DNA from: Turnera subulata
Lineage: Eukaryota > Streptophyta > Magnoliopsida > Malpighiales > Passifloraceae
Assembly: GCA_028386065.3 (NCBI GenBank)
Contig: JAKUCV010000178.1
Location: 137,708 to 201,707, forward strand
DNA: 64,000 bases
Direction: 5' to 3'
Part shown: positions 21,758-33,657 of the stretch, one piece after another
How the letters are laid out: every line of letters begins with the position of its first letter
How positions within the stretch are numbered: position 1 is the stretch's first letter
Program-made: the position numbers and the translations under genes
Notes under the pieces: generated by a model
The model's database searches: none
Told to the model about the DNA's origin: nothing
The model's input: the letters and a program-made list of their open reading frames with translations, nothing else

Positions 21758-23052
21758 TCACTCTTCCTTGTCAAAGTAACTTTCAGGCAAGGAAAATTCT
21801 TCCTCGTGATTCAGAATCTCGGCCTCTTCATCATCTGGTTTCTGGAAAATGAGTAGAACCATGTCAAATCCATAACCATACAACGTAAAACATTGATACA
21901 TGATGCCAAAGCAGAAGCCATTGACATGACAAGCTGCAACAACTTTTCCACTGAGCACCTCAAGTCATCTCATTGCACAGGTTGCAACTATTTCAAACTT
22001 TCAGACTTTCACTTACTGCACCTATTATGACCCATTCATCTGACTGAACATGGAACCTTAAAACTAAGAGCAACTATTTCTATTACCTTAACAAATGACA
22101 GGGTCCATTATGTTGCAATGAATGTTTCCAGTTTAGAATCCAGTACCGCAAAGATGTTTCAGTTTATAGGGGTGATCTATATTGAGATAATTTTTTCTAT
22201 CCACAGAATACCACAGTATCTCACTAGGAAATTTGAAATGTATTATGTGCTTGATTATAAATCAATCTACTGGAATGCTTTTTTTTAAAAAACAAAACTT
22301 AGTAGAACATAATCCAGAAAGCGATGTGATAATGCATCCAGTACCAGCATTTCTATGTTGTAGAAGCGGTCCATCAACTGCAAGACCTCATCGGAAGAGA
22401 ACTGCCGGCCAAAGCTGTGAAAAAAATAGTCATTACAATACCAAAGCAAGTAATATCAACCCACAAACCAACAAGAATGTTTGCATTCAAAATGGAAGAG
22501 ATTTTATGAGGCAGAGCAGAAGAACCTTCTGCGCAGAAATTCCATCAGACAAAATAGCACAAAGTGGCGATGCATGCCTGCAAAATGAAATTAAAAAAGG
22601 AATCTTTAACATTTAAAAAATACACAAATTGACAAAAAGCAATAATACCATAGTTGCTGAAAATTAGAGTAATATATAGATATTATGTGCAGAAATTGAA
22701 GCATAAAAAAAAAAAAAAAGAGAGGGAAAAACCTGCCTCGTAGTTTGACGGGGGGATAAATGCCAAGAGCTTCAAGCAGCCTAAGCTCCAATTCCACCTG
22801 CAATTGCTCCTAATTTAGACCAAAGGAACAAAATTGGTTAGGTTAGAGCACCAAAGAAGCAATCTTGGAAGAATAAGAAGAAGATTATAATAATAAAAAG
22901 AAATGAGGGGGGACCTTGGAGAGAGAGGAAGCAGCAGAAGAAGAAGGAGGAGGGGGTTTGCAGGGAGAATGTACGGACATGCCATCTTGATCCTGTTCCT
23001 CTTCTCTCTCCTTCCCATTCTTACCTCCACCACCTCCACCACCACCTTCCAT
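21758..23052 (-). CDS. EAF7/MRGBP (CT20) family chromatin protein
   Basis: Small subunit-type protein related to EAF7/MRGBP of NuA4-like histone acetyltransferase complexes, inferred to act in the nucleus. Exons: 22915-23052, 22737-22797, 22526-22577, 22345-22414, 21758-21841; 134 aa with all phases consistent. The N-terminus is Gly- and acid-rich, then VELELRLLEALGIYPPVKLRG, MHRHFVLFCLMEFLRRS, FSSDEVLQLMDRFYNIEML and KPDDEEAEILNHEEEFSLP. This gives the conserved winged-helix-like order of the family. No upstream in-frame ATG precedes 23052. Intron 2 starts with GC (CGAG then GCAGGT) and ends TTTTGCAG; the GC donor is needed to join LRG-MHRH in phase. The assignment rests on remembered similarity to short plant CT20 proteins. 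Confidence 0.82.
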
Positions 23053-23448
23053 TCTCTTCTTCCCCAGTCTTACTATGAATGCTCTTCCCCCTTTCAACGA
23101 AAGAGTTAAATTACCACTCCTTTCAATTTCCTTCTTTTTTTTTTGGTGCGCTCGTTCTCCAATTTGGGGCTTTTTTTCCCCTTTCTCTGGTAGGGTTTTT
23201 GGCGTTTGATCAGGGATGATGATGATGAAGATGGTGTGTCATGTCTTGTGTGTATCTTTTATTAGTTGGGCCTTTTCAGGGTGGATGGATTGTTTGTAGT
23301 GTTGGGTTTAGAGGCCTTGATCTCCCCCATTCATTGACTTCCTTTCCTCGGAGGTCCACCTCTCGCTCTCGCCCAGTGGGAAGTAATGAGGCTAGTCTCC
23401 CCCCTGAATAAAGAAGTAGTGGGCTCTTCTTCTTAACCCTCTCCCTTA
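23053..23448. other. Promoter side of the EAF7-like gene
   Basis: Contains the minus-strand 5' leader and T-rich upstream sequence; no gene seen before the assembly gap. Confidence 0.4.
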
Positions 23449-23937
23449 NNNNNNNNNNNNNNNNNNNNNNNNNNNNNNNNNNNNNNNNNNNNNNNNNNNN
23501 NNNNNNNNNNNNNNNNNNNNNNNNNNNNNNNNNNNNNNNNNNNNNNNNNNNNNNNNNNNNNNNNNNNNNNNNNNNNNNNNNNNNNNNNNNNNNNNNNNNN
23601 NNNNNNNNNNNNNNNNNNNNNNNNNNNNNNNNNNNNNNNNNNNNNNNNNNNNNNNNNNNNNNNNNNNNNNNNNNNNNNNNNNNNNNNNNNNNNNNNNNNN
23701 NNNNNNNNNNNNNNNNNNNNNNNNNNNNNNNNNNNNNNNNNNNNNNNNNNNNNNNNNNNNNNNNNNNNNNNNNNNNNNNNNNNNNNNNNNNNNNNNNNNN
23801 NNNNNNNNNNNNNNNNNNNNNNNNNNNNNNNNNNNNNNNNNNNNNNNNNNNNNNNNNNNNNNNNNNNNNNNNNNNNNNNNNNNNNNNNNNNNNNNNNNNN
23901 NNNNNNNNNNNNNNNNNNNNNNNNNNNNNNNNNNNNN
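23449..23937. other. Assembly gap (489 N)
   Basis: Unresolved bases; any ORF drawn across it is an artefact. Confidence 1.
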
Positions 23938-24253
23938 AGTATTTAAGTTTGATGTGTCAAGCCACATGGAAAAATTAATCAACAAATACTCCGCGGTTCA
24001 AGTTCAAGTTCAAATAGATCATTGACCATCCTAGCTCAAATTGGGTTAGTTAGATAAAAGTTTGTAGATACTAATTTTTTTTGTGAGAAAAAATTTAGGG
24101 CGGAGAAAATTCTCCAAGTCCGGGATCAAGATAAACCACCATATGATAAAATTCAAACGCCCATCCTAATAGGAATACCGATTAAACCCCAACCAACTAA
24201 GTTAACCCTAATTGGCTATAGATATAATAACTAAAAAGAACTATGATAATCCA

Positions 24254-24465
24254 TGGGAGGTGCATATTTCCCATATTCCACGTGCAGCCAATTCCTGCGC
24301 AGCTTGGCTTGCCAAATATGCGTTCCAGTTGCCGTATGGTGTGCATTACTTCGCACAGGCGGCACAGGGCTGTCTCAGTCTCCTACTGCAGGATCTAGAT
24401 AATCTGCAGGATAATTCTGGTGCACCATCTAGTTGAGCTACTCTTTTCTATTGTATTCAAAAAGA
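24254..24465 (+). mobile_element. Extremely 5'-truncated LINE copy (RNase H tail only)
   Basis: About 212 bp flanked by a direct repeat of 21 bp (24233-24253 and 24466-24486), five As followed by GAACTATGATAATCCA, a clear target-site duplication. The insert encodes the end of a plant LINE RNase H domain (WEVHISHIPRAANSCAAWLA, then LPYGVHYF), a stop at 24434-24436, and a short 3' end with A-rich tail. It carries the same kind of 3' RNase H tail as plant L1 elements but is not a copy of the LINE at 10169-15433. Confidence 0.85.
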
Positions 24466-24486
24466 AAAAAGAACTATGATAATCCA

Positions 24487-25703
24487 GTCACAAAATTGTT
24501 ACATCATTACCACAGCACAATGGATACGAACAAAATTATATCAAGCACAACATAAAGGAAAGACAGAACAAACTTCTTGGTAGAAGAATACGACCATGGC
24601 GGATTCACGGCAGGTTGCTATTAATCATAAAGAATGTTACATGAATTAACAATCAAATGACAACTCGTCCTCCCTCTTTTTCCACTTTCTGAGGAGATTA
24701 CAACTGATCCTCCTATTCATTACCTGCCACATTAGTTGACAAAGAAATGTTGAAATCTTTTACACGCACTGCATTTCCGAGAACGTCTTATATCCTACAA
24801 ATGGCGGGTTGGATATCGTCCCGCCGATAGATTAAAGCAGTTCTATCACTATATGTACAATGAGCGAGGCATGTCTAGAGAACTTCTGCACTGATCAATA
24901 ATCAAAGACTAGCCTACATTTATTCATCATCATTGAACAATTGAGCACGGATCAAAATTTCACTGGCCCTATAACCTTTCTTGGAAAGCAGAGAGAGAAC
25001 ATGATAGGAAAAATACATGGCCATAGGGGGCTGAGATTATCAATCCTGCAGAGTCAAAACTGAGGACAATCATGTACTTTACAAACAGGAATCAATTTTT
25101 CATCAGACAAACAAGATCTCGGAACTACCCTAACTGCCCAGTCTGGAATATGGCCAAGACAATTATGGTCAAACCTACAATGAACAACATTAAAAATAAA
25201 TCAGGGACATTACAGCTGATGCAAGATAACAAGTTCATGTTCGAGTGCTTTAATCAGGAACACATCCTCAACTCTTCACCAGATTAGCATTAAAAAAAAT
25301 GTCTTCACCAGTTTAAGTTTTTTGAATCAGCGAAAGCCTATGCGAAAGTCCTTGCTGTATTAATTTTTTGGAAGGAGAGATACCAATTCCTTTCAAATAA
25401 GAAATCCTCATAACTCAAGTATAAGAAAAGTAGATGACAAGGCTTAATGTCCTAGAGATCACAGAAGATGGCAAAGGTTAATGAGATCCAGAGAATTAAA
25501 CATTTTCGAATTTGGAACACAGCATGTCCCACATATAACCAATCATAGGAATAACTTTTTGATTGCTCATGAAACAGAAAGCAACAATGAAAAACATCAT
25601 ATTTGAAACCATCACGCTGTAGTACAAGTCCTAAAGGATGAAACATTTCTAATCTATTTATTTACTTCTACCATAATGTGTTGCACTCGGAGAAACTTAC
25701 TCA
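24487..25703. other. Spacer and 3' region of the PPR gene
   Basis: AT-rich sequence without recognised genes; the 71-codon ORF at 25072-25287 has no family resemblance. Confidence 0.4.
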
Positions 25704-28700
25704 TCAAGCATAATCAGTACTGTAATCAAGGTTGAACAACATGTCCCTACGATTTTCTGAGGCCAAACGATAGCTAAACTTTTTAGCCAAGGAATCCACT
25801 CGGTCATCACTTTCATAATCCATCTCTCGAGTGCAACGCCTTTTGACCTTCCTTAGTGTCTCCTTTGAGGGAGTAAATCCAGCTACCACCTGCACAAAAA
25901 GTTTATCCACAGCCATTAGTCTCTACCAGAATAGAAAGTACAGATAAAATGATAACCATGCCTGCATGGAAAAATTAAACAGTTACCATCTCGTCAATCA
26001 CAGAGAGGGCAGCTTTTGCATCTCGATTGATGAGATGAGCATCAACAAGTAATGAGTATGACATTGCATTCGGTTTGATCCCCAAGCCTGTTAAGTGCTC
26101 AAACACCCTTGAAGCTTCAAATGTCTGTCATTAGAAAGCATGAAAATGTGCACCACAATCAGATATTCCGTAAACAAAGTTCAGGATACCACTTGGCAGA
26201 TTTTACAAGTACAAAAGTCTGAGAGAACATGCAAATGGTGTGTTGAAGCTGTCCAAGGTCATGGTTCTGAGCTCACTTTGCATGCAAATAGGTGAATGTT
26301 TTATTTTTGTTGAAATAGAACATTTACTGCTATTTGGATACTGAATTCAGGATGTGATCACTACAGCGAATTGCATGTGGACATCCATATCCTGTTCCAA
26401 TATAGGTCGTCAATGGCTTTCCATAGCGCATAGGCCCTCTGTGTGGATGAAACTATCTGGCAGAACCAGTTTACTTCACCTCCCATGAGTAATAAATTAT
26501 GAAGTGACCTAGAATTATACACATGGACCTCATGCCTTTAGGAGATGGCCAGGAAAAATACATGATTGGCTCACATATAGACTGCTGATAGCATTTTTAA
26601 TTAAATCTCATTCCCATATCAACACAATCAAAATGGTCTGGCCAGAGCAAATTTTTCCAGGAGCAAAATCAAGGTAAGTGTTACCCAGAACTAAAATGTA
26701 AAGCTGACATGCACCACACATGCTGCTACAATGAATGATACCAGAGATGCAGATGTGCACAGGCGTATGTGTGTGTGTGTGCGTGGGTGGGAGTTTGTCA
26801 GCGAGTGACAGAGAGAGAGAAACTGCCTAAAATTATCCACCTTCTTCAGCCTCCCAAAAGCATACATCAGAGCGTTGTATGAATTAATGTCAGGGGTCAA
26901 CCCAAAGGAAGAGCTAAGTGCCTCAAATGTCTGGTATGCACGGTCAAGATCCCATATATTTGCACAACCTAAAATTATACAGTTAAGAGCAGCAACTGAT
27001 TTGTATGGCCGTTCTGCGCGGCTCAAATTCTCCAGCTGAAAATAAACCTGGCAGACAAAGAAAATCCAAGTGAATACTGAGCATATGAAACAAAGGAATA
27101 AGCTCCCAAAAAAACATCATTCAAAATGAAGTACATTATCCTTTCCAGGGAATCGAATGTAACAAATCCATATCAGTGTCGTAACTGTAAACAATTAGTG
27201 TAATCTCATTTTGACAATCAGTAGAAAAATTCTGTTGATAATGGAAAATCTAACCACATACCTAAATGACAGTTGAAGAGTAAGAATCCGTGAAGGAATG
27301 CAACTTTTTTTCAAGTTCAGAGTTGGAGGACACAACTGCTATGTTGAACAAGAATACACACTACCATGCATTAACGAGAATATTAATGTTCTAGCGGACT
27401 ACATGGATTTTTCTTTTTCTCATATTTATATTTTCTTAAGACGCCACCCACAACAGATGTTTAAGAAACCCTTCATGAATCACAAGTTTGATACTTATGA
27501 TCATGGAAGAGCTATGATGCTTACAGAAATGACGGTTCATTATAGAAAGCATGTACTTTGCAAATTGCTCACAAAAGAGATTGATTAGTAACTCTTGGAG
27601 GGCTAACATGGATGCATGCAAGGAACACTGTCCTCTCTGTTTTTATAAAAGGATAAAGTAATGTCTGCAAGCATTTTCCTGCCTTCATTTTTCAACTTTC
27701 AGCAATAATATAATGATAATAAAAAAAATAACCAGGATAGGCATGTTGAGAAAAAGAGGGCATACCGAGTCCAACGTTTCAAAACCATTCTTGGAGCAGG
27801 CCACAACCAAGGGACTCAAAGAAGTAAAAGGAGAGAACATTTCTTCTTTTGCCTCTTTATCAAAGCTCTCATAAGCAGACTCAAATTCAATGAGGGTGGT
27901 AAAAGCCTTTTGCAGATTCCCAAGAGATGCATAGGCATGTATCTTTCCAAGATATGTTTCGGGATTCGGTACCTTCTTTTGGCGTAGAGAGCGTTTTAGG
28001 ACTGACCAGGATGCATCCAGGAGGGTCGAATTGTAGGTCCTGCCGGCAGTCCCAAGCGCTGACACGACAAGCCCTTCATCTACAGAAATGAAAATAGGCG
28101 GTTTGGTATTCTGTCCCTTGGCTATCCATCTGGCGATAAATTCTAATGCCAAAAATGCTAACTTGCTGTGGTCGTTTTGCAGGGCAACTTCTGCAACATC
28201 ATTGCACAGTGGCCAATATGGAAGGAGAGCTTTGTTCTGATCCATTGTCTACAAAGAAGGGAAAGGACTCGCAGAATAAATAAATAAAAACACTAAATAA
28301 TATCAGTAGTCGCAGCCAAATAATGGGTGGATGAATGAAGGGACCTTGCATTTCTCAATGACAGAGACCAGTACATCCAGCTTGTCCCTTCTAATACAGG
28401 CAGACACACAATCATTGAATACTCTCGTGGACAGGACACGTCCGCTTTTCAAAGCCTTTTCGATTATTGTCAAAGCGGAATCGATCCTCTGCTTGAACAA
28501 CAACATCTCAATGACAAGGCGATAGGACTCGTCGTCTGGCTGTGATTCATTCCCAGTCTGCTCCATCCTATTAATTAACAAGTAAAAGTGGAAGATATTT
28601 GAATCTCACAGAATTCATCAAACACGAACGAACGAACTGAACGAAATGGTGGAGGGAATAGAAAGAGTAAAAAAAAAGTGACCTGTGGAGTAATTTCTGG

Positions 28701-29272
28701 GCGGCATCGAGTTCCCTGGAATTGTGCATAGCCTTGAGGACGAAGTTGAAGGAGGCGGTGTTGGGGGACAAGCCGTAGTCTTCCATGCCGACGACCAGAT
28801 CGAGCAAATCGGCGGGGGAGGCGCCGGTCATGAAATTGGCGCGGAGGTAGTGGTTGTAGGAGTCGACATTGGGCTGGTTGGGCTTGCCGTTCTTGTCGAG
28901 GGAGCGAATCCAGAACTCGAAGACCTGCTTCATGTCGGCCCAGCGTTGGGCGGTCGTCCAGTCGGCGAAGAGGTCGAGGAGGGACTTGACGTCCAGGGAC
29001 TGGGCCATGGACTGGAGGGAGGAGTCGAAGCCCAGGGGGCGGAGGGCGGCGGAGTTGGGCGCATGGAAGAGCGGGTTGATCCGCCAGTTCTCCGAGTAGA
29101 GAGGGCTGCCGGAGGCCGGGTTGGGCGGGAGAGGGGTGGGGTCCGGTGGAGGAGGAGGAGGAGGGGTGGCCAGCTGGGGCTCCTGGGAGAGGAAAGTGAA
29201 GGTGGAGATGGATTTTCTGCAAGGGAATGTTAGGGGTTTTGTGCGGCTAAGGATCTTAGACGATAACATCAT
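25704..29272 (-). CDS. Pentatricopeptide repeat (PPR) protein, mitochondrial (At1g26460-like)
   Basis: P-class PPR protein, an organellar RNA-binding helical repeat protein. Exons: 28683-29272, 28345-28567, 27766-28248, 26841-27047, 25987-26124, 25704-25889; 608 aa, all phases consistent. I start at the first of two ATGs (29272); the reading frame upstream lacks ATG. The N-terminus is rich in Ser, Thr, Arg and Lys (KILSRTKPLTFPCRKS), fitting a mitochondrial presequence, followed by a Pro-rich linker. PPR motifs visible include VDSYNHYLRANF, PNTASFNFVLKAM, DESYRLVIEMLL, RVFNDCVSACIRRDK, AALNCIILGCANIWD, DINSYNALMYAFGRL and PNAMSYSLLVDAHL. Five introns are unusual for PPR genes, most of which are intronless. 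RNA target unknown. Confidence 0.9.
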
Positions 29273-29336
29273 CTTCAAATTCAAAATGAGGGGAAGAAGA
29301 AGATGAAGAAATGTTGAGTAACCCAAACTCAATCGA

Positions 29337-29374
29337 AGTGAAGTGAAGTGGAGTGGAGTGGAGTGGAGTGGAGT
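29337..29374. repeat. (GTGGA/GTGAA)n pentamer microsatellite
   Basis: Seven to eight 5-bp units just upstream of the PPR start codon, in its 5' leader or proximal promoter. Confidence 0.85.
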
Positions 29375-30205
29375 TTTGCAAGGGTTTTAGGGTTTTTGAG
29401 TGTTGAACCCGTGTTTTGTCTCAATATGGGCCGCTCTTCTGCCTCGATTCTCTTTTTCTTTTTCCTTTTTTTCCTCCCTTTTAGGTCAATAATCCTCATG
29501 ACTTAAACTACTAATTCGTGGTTGGTCTGTGATCGTCCAACATAGTTACCGCCCAGTACTTATCGTTGCTAACATTTTAGCCAAACAAGCTCTCTCGATT
29601 GAATTAAGACACATCTTTTTGTATGGTCAAGCCACATTGCACCAGGACTGCATTAGATATTGAAGGTATTAACAGTCTTTCTATATAGAGGAGTTGTCAT
29701 CCAAAACACATAGAAGTTGCAACAGAAACAAAATAAAAGTTTCAGTTGGCAAATGACTTCTTTCATGTTCTTGCTAAGATAATTTATAGTAGATTTTGTA
29801 GCCCGGAGAAGGCATAGACCCAGATGTAGTAGTATCCAGCTTGTGTTTTACGATGTTCAGACTCTTTCGCGTAAGTTTAAGAGAACGTAGTATGAGTTGG
29901 ACCAAGTTATCAGAAGCTTATAACTTTCGATACCTTGTAATCAAAATAAGTATTTAAGAAAAACTAAACAGCAAAACATTATATTTATGAAGTAACGCGG
30001 CCGTTTGAGGTTCTTACGGCAATCCAGCCCACTAAGAAAAATAGTTCATTCAATGATACAGACAAAATGGAGATTAACAGACAAAATCTTGGTGAATGCA
30101 AACCCGCTTGTCCCGGTATATTTAGCACAATAGGCAATGACTTAAGAAGTACGATTTTCCCTTCTTCCCAGGAAGCACGAACCAATAGAGAATACAAATC
30201 TGCCT
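29375..30205. other. PPR promoter side and KTI12 3' region
   Basis: Intergenic sequence between two minus-strand genes; nothing coding recognised. Confidence 0.4.
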
Positions 30206-31114
30206 TCACGCAGTTCCCAATTCCCTGTTCAAGTAATCCACAAACATCCTTTTTGCACTCTCTGCATCTGAAGGCGGGGGTGGTCCACTTAAGCTAGTTT
30301 GCCCAGTCAATTTAATAAATGTTCGTCTTAGGCGACGAAGCTCTGGAAGCCCAACTGTTCTTGAAATATTCAGAGTTGGTAATCCCTGGCCCAGAGAAAT
30401 CCCACGTATTAAACCTCCAATTGCCTGGGATTGTGCCTCCACAATCATATTGCTGACCTCTTGTGTGGCCCTATCGAGTTCATACAAAGAATTCACTTCT
30501 GAAAACCGTGTGCTTTGTGTGGCAATTGTTGGTTGCAAAATTTTAACATCCCGGGTCTTGGAGTCCACTTTCTTTGTCAAGTACGCAACAGCATCAGTGA
30601 TGGCACCGGAAGATTTCTGGATTCCATGCCTGGATGGCCATAGCTCAAACAGAGGGGAATCCCATCGATTTCGTCTATCTGGCCTCTCAAACCTCCTTGC
30701 TAAGTCCTCAAATATCGCATCATCATATGCAGCTTCACCTTCCCTCCTCCGCTGCTCGTTCCATTTTTGACATTCAGTTTCTTCTGCATCACAGAAAAGT
30801 ACACAGTAGCGTATTCCTGCAGAACGAGCCAAACACCACAGCTCGTACCTGTAACCCTTGATGCTGTTCAAAGAATCAACTATGATAATGCTATCTTTTG
30901 ACACAGACCTGTCAACTTCAGACCTGAGCACCCCTCTTAAATTCTTCTCGGCAGGCATATTTGCATAGCTCTGGTTTCGATCAAGATGAAAGGATGCTTC
31001 ATCAACTATTCTAACTGTTAATGTTGATTCTGACTCTTTCAGAGCTTCAGCAAGGCAAAGTGCAGCCATTGACTTCCCACTGCATGGCTGGCCACATATT
31101 ACAACCAAAGCCAT
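30206..31114 (-). CDS. KTI12/DRL1 Elongator-associated P-loop protein
   Basis: Homologue of yeast KTI12 and Arabidopsis DRL1, a P-loop ATPase that binds tRNA and supports the Elongator complex in modifying wobble uridines. Intronless, 302 aa, the usual plant length. The Walker A motif GQPCSGKS is at residues 8-15. Also visible are the Walker B-like IIIVDSLNSIKGYRYELWCL, the FERPDRRNRWDSPLF segment typical of the family, and a C-terminal helical region (LPELRRLRRTFIKLTG). The ATG at 31114 directly starts the P-loop strand, so the start is secure. Confidence 0.95.
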   Translation of the reverse strand: MALVVICGQPCSGKSMAALCLAEALKESESTLTVRIVDEASFHLDRNQSYANMPAEKNLRGVLRSEVDRSVSKDSIIIVDSLNSIKGYRYELWCLARSAGIRYCVLFCDAEETECQKWNEQRRREGEAAYDDAIFEDLARRFERPDRRNRWDSPLFELWPSRHGIQKSSGAITDAVAYLTKKVDSKTRDVKILQPTIATQSTRFSEVNSLYELDRATQEVSNMIVEAQSQAIGGLIRGISLGQGLPTLNISRTVGLPELRRLRRTFIKLTGQTSLSGPPPPSDAESAKRMFVDYLNRELGTA

Positions 31115-31687
31115 TTGAAGGAAATAAGTTGTACCAAAGCAATCCAGTGCACCCTTGAAACCTGTTTACTGTCCAAAATATTAGTGGATGTGTAAAAGAA
31201 CAATCCTAGACAACAGATACTAAATGTTTTTTATTGAATTTCCAATTTCCATCTTGTCACATTCTTTTCCTCTTTTTCCTTCTCTGTTCAGTGAGCAATC
31301 CAAGTCTAGCACTAAATTGTTAAAACTTGATAACGTTTGGCATCAAACTACGGCTAAATTAATGAGCAAAACTACGAAGAACACAAAAGGGACAAGACTG
31401 CGTATAGTGGAACAGCTAACCAATTTTACATGGTATAAAGCACCCATTTGACTCTACACATGTTTTATACAAAAGTTCATCAATAATTAGTAAATATATA
31501 ATATTATAATCATTTAACTTTTTGCATTTATATTTCATATTTGTGGTTCTTGGTTGTTAAGCGAAATTGTGTTTGTTTTAAACACAATATTCAACATCAA
31601 GCTCAACACAAGATAAACCAATCAACCAAATGGATGGCTTTCGAATAGAAATGAAATGCCATTCCAAGAAAAACGAACACACTCCAA

Positions 31688-32014
31688 GCTTTTAAGTAGA
31701 TTTAATAGTTAGAAACTATGATTTGCAGTAATGAAAAGCAGAGAGGCAACTCTAATCTAAGGATGGTCAAACATCCTTCAATCATGCACGAACTAATTAT
31801 ATTAAGATCCTAATATTTTGCCAAAGCAATTAATTATAGATCAGTGAAAGAGCAAAATCAAAAATTAACTTTCCAAAATGAATAGCACCTAAAATTCTCT
31901 TTCAAGTCATTAGATATCTAGAACTAAAAGGTTGCTCCAGCTTGTAAGCTAGAATTAAGGAATCTAAATATTTAATAACTTCACTCAAGATACGGAAATC
32001 AAACGCACAGTAAG
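31688..32014. repeat. Duplicated segment, copy A (partner at 34198-34545)
   Basis: Shares long blocks with 34198-34545: CTTTTAAGT-GATTTAATAG, TTAGAAACTAT, CAGAGAGGCAACTCTAA, TCCTAATATTTTGCCAAA, GCAATTAATTAT, ATTTAATAACTTCACT and AAACGCACAGTAAG. The two copies have the same order and orientation and flank the intronless PPR gene. This copy lies between that gene and KTI12. Confidence 0.8.
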
Positions 32015-32136
32015 CATTTCCCCGCCATGGCTTCTTGGGTTGATGGCACTGAGTTGGGAAATCTGTAGACTGGGGAAAAGAATAATTCAAAACCGTAGAG
32101 CAAATGAGCAAAGGCAACTAGCAGAAAACTCTGGTA

Positions 32137-33657
32137 TCATATCTCCACTGATCTGTTTCTCCTCCTATCTCTGGTAGCCATTTTGTCCCCATATCTGTGC
32201 AGTATATCAGCCAAATCAACAAACCCTGCGTCTCTCAGTTTGTTTCCCGCCTCTTGAAACATAATGACCCCTTCCTCGTTTGAGAAATAGTGCAAAAATT
32301 TATTGTAATCAAACCTAGGCACCTCCAGACCTCTTTGCATTGCCCTCTCCACATATTTGGTAGCTTCCAGTGACTTTCCAGCCTTAACCAAACCCCCAAC
32401 AAAGAGAGTGTCAAAATTGAGGAGCGGGTGAGGGCCCTTCCTCCCTCTCTTGCCCAGATGCCCTTGCAATAACATGACATAGGTGTGCATAGTAGGTTCA
32501 CAGCCCTTGCTTATCATCTCCCTGAAAACTTGGGTCGCCTCGCTTGCCCTTTTCAGCCTTACCAACCCCTTGATAAGTGCATGATATACACTAATGTCTG
32601 GCTTGTCAATCCCTTGCACCACCGAATAAGCCTCATTAATCCTGCGTCTCACCAGAAGTCCATAAACCAGGGAACCCAATGTAGAGCTATCAGCAGGAAT
32701 CCCTCTCTCCCGCATCTCGTCAAACACCATCTTGGCCTGGGCCACCTTGCCCCTTGTGCACATCCAACCAATCACAAGCCTGTAAGTGGAGAGACCCAAA
32801 TCCTGCATTCGTGTGGTTCTCATGGTGTGGAAAAGCTTGAAAGCCTCAGCATCCTCATTCCTTTTAAAAAAGGTCTCAATCATTTCCTCATACACATCGA
32901 TCCCAGGGTGGAATCCTTGATCCACCATCAAATTCCACATCTTTGAAGCCTCAACCAGATCACCCACACGGCAGAAGCCTTTGACCAACCAACCATAAGT
33001 GACCACATCACCCCTTACAGCCACCTCCTTGTTCAAGTGCAAGACCACAAAGCGTGCCTCCTCCACAAGCTTGCTACCCTTGCTGCACAAGCTCTCCACC
33101 ACCTTATTCAGCCTCTCCACGCTGCAGTTCTCCTTGCCCACCAGCTCAAAAAACTTGACGCATTTCTTCAACTCCCTCACGGAAGCCAGGGTCCTGAGCA
33201 CAACCACGAAAGTCTTGTCATTAACAAGGCCACGCTTCACTGCTTCCTCAACAGTGTCCCAGAAGAGGTCAATGTTTTTTGCTCTGCCATAGATGTCCAG
33301 CATCTTGTTGAAGGTGGTGGGAGTGTGGTCGAAATGAGGGCATGGGACAAGTTGGGTGTAAAGGAAGAAGCGGTGGACAGGCCGCCATGAGGAGGGGAAG
33401 CGGTTGCAGACTTGGAGGAAGAACTCGTGGGTGAGGTGGAAATTTGCAGAGGAGAGGTTATGGTGGAGTCTGGACTCCGGGGAGCTCTGTTGTTGGAAGA
33501 GAATGGTGCAGACTTGGAGGAGGTGGTCGGAGTTCACAGGGTGATGATGATGGGTGTGGGTTGATTCTGTGGTCAAGAGGCGGAGGAGATGCTGGTGACC
33601 AGGGGTAGTAGGTTTTATAAGTGGTTTGGTTAGTAACCAAAGACGCCTCATTCTCAT
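32137..33657 (-). CDS. Pentatricopeptide repeat (PPR) protein, intronless (At1g26500-like)
   Basis: P-class PPR protein of 506 aa in one exon, predicted organellar RNA-binding protein. The Arg/Leu/Thr-rich N-terminus (MRMRRLWLLTKPLIKP) looks like a mitochondrial targeting peptide. About ten repeat units can be seen, for example TTFNKMLDIYGRAKN, VTYGWLVKGFCRVGDLVEAS, DVYEEMIETFFKRNEDAEA, STYRLVIGWMCTRGKVAQA, SSTLGSLVYGLLVRRRINEA, SVYHALIKGLVRLKRASEA and HTYVMLLQGHLGK. It ends in a basic tail. No E, DYW or SMR extension. ATG chosen is the first in the frame. Confidence 0.92.
   Translation of the reverse strand: MRMRRLWLLTKPLIKPTTPGHQHLLRLLTTESTHTHHHHPVNSDHLLQVCTILFQQQSSPESRLHHNLSSANFHLTHEFFLQVCNRFPSSWRPVHRFFLYTQLVPCPHFDHTPTTFNKMLDIYGRAKNIDLFWDTVEEAVKRGLVNDKTFVVVLRTLASVRELKKCVKFFELVGKENCSVERLNKVVESLCSKGSKLVEEARFVVLHLNKEVAVRGDVVTYGWLVKGFCRVGDLVEASKMWNLMVDQGFHPGIDVYEEMIETFFKRNEDAEAFKLFHTMRTTRMQDLGLSTYRLVIGWMCTRGKVAQAKMVFDEMRERGIPADSSTLGSLVYGLLVRRRINEAYSVVQGIDKPDISVYHALIKGLVRLKRASEATQVFREMISKGCEPTMHTYVMLLQGHLGKRGRKGPHPLLNFDTLFVGGLVKAGKSLEATKYVERAMQRGLEVPRFDYNKFLHYFSNEEGVIMFQEAGNKLRDAGFVDLADILHRYGDKMATRDRRRNRSVEI

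Noticed and set aside
23446..23985. 179-codon ORF
   Set aside because: Consists of the assembly gap.
28575..29222. 215-codon minus-strand ORF rich in Pro, Arg and Leu
   Set aside because: Alternate frame of the PPR first exon, with no PPR motifs and no plausible splice.
28724..29233. Long plus-strand ORF of 169 codons
   Set aside because: Lies opposite the GC-rich first exon of the PPR gene and has low-complexity Gly/Val/Glu composition; a shadow frame.
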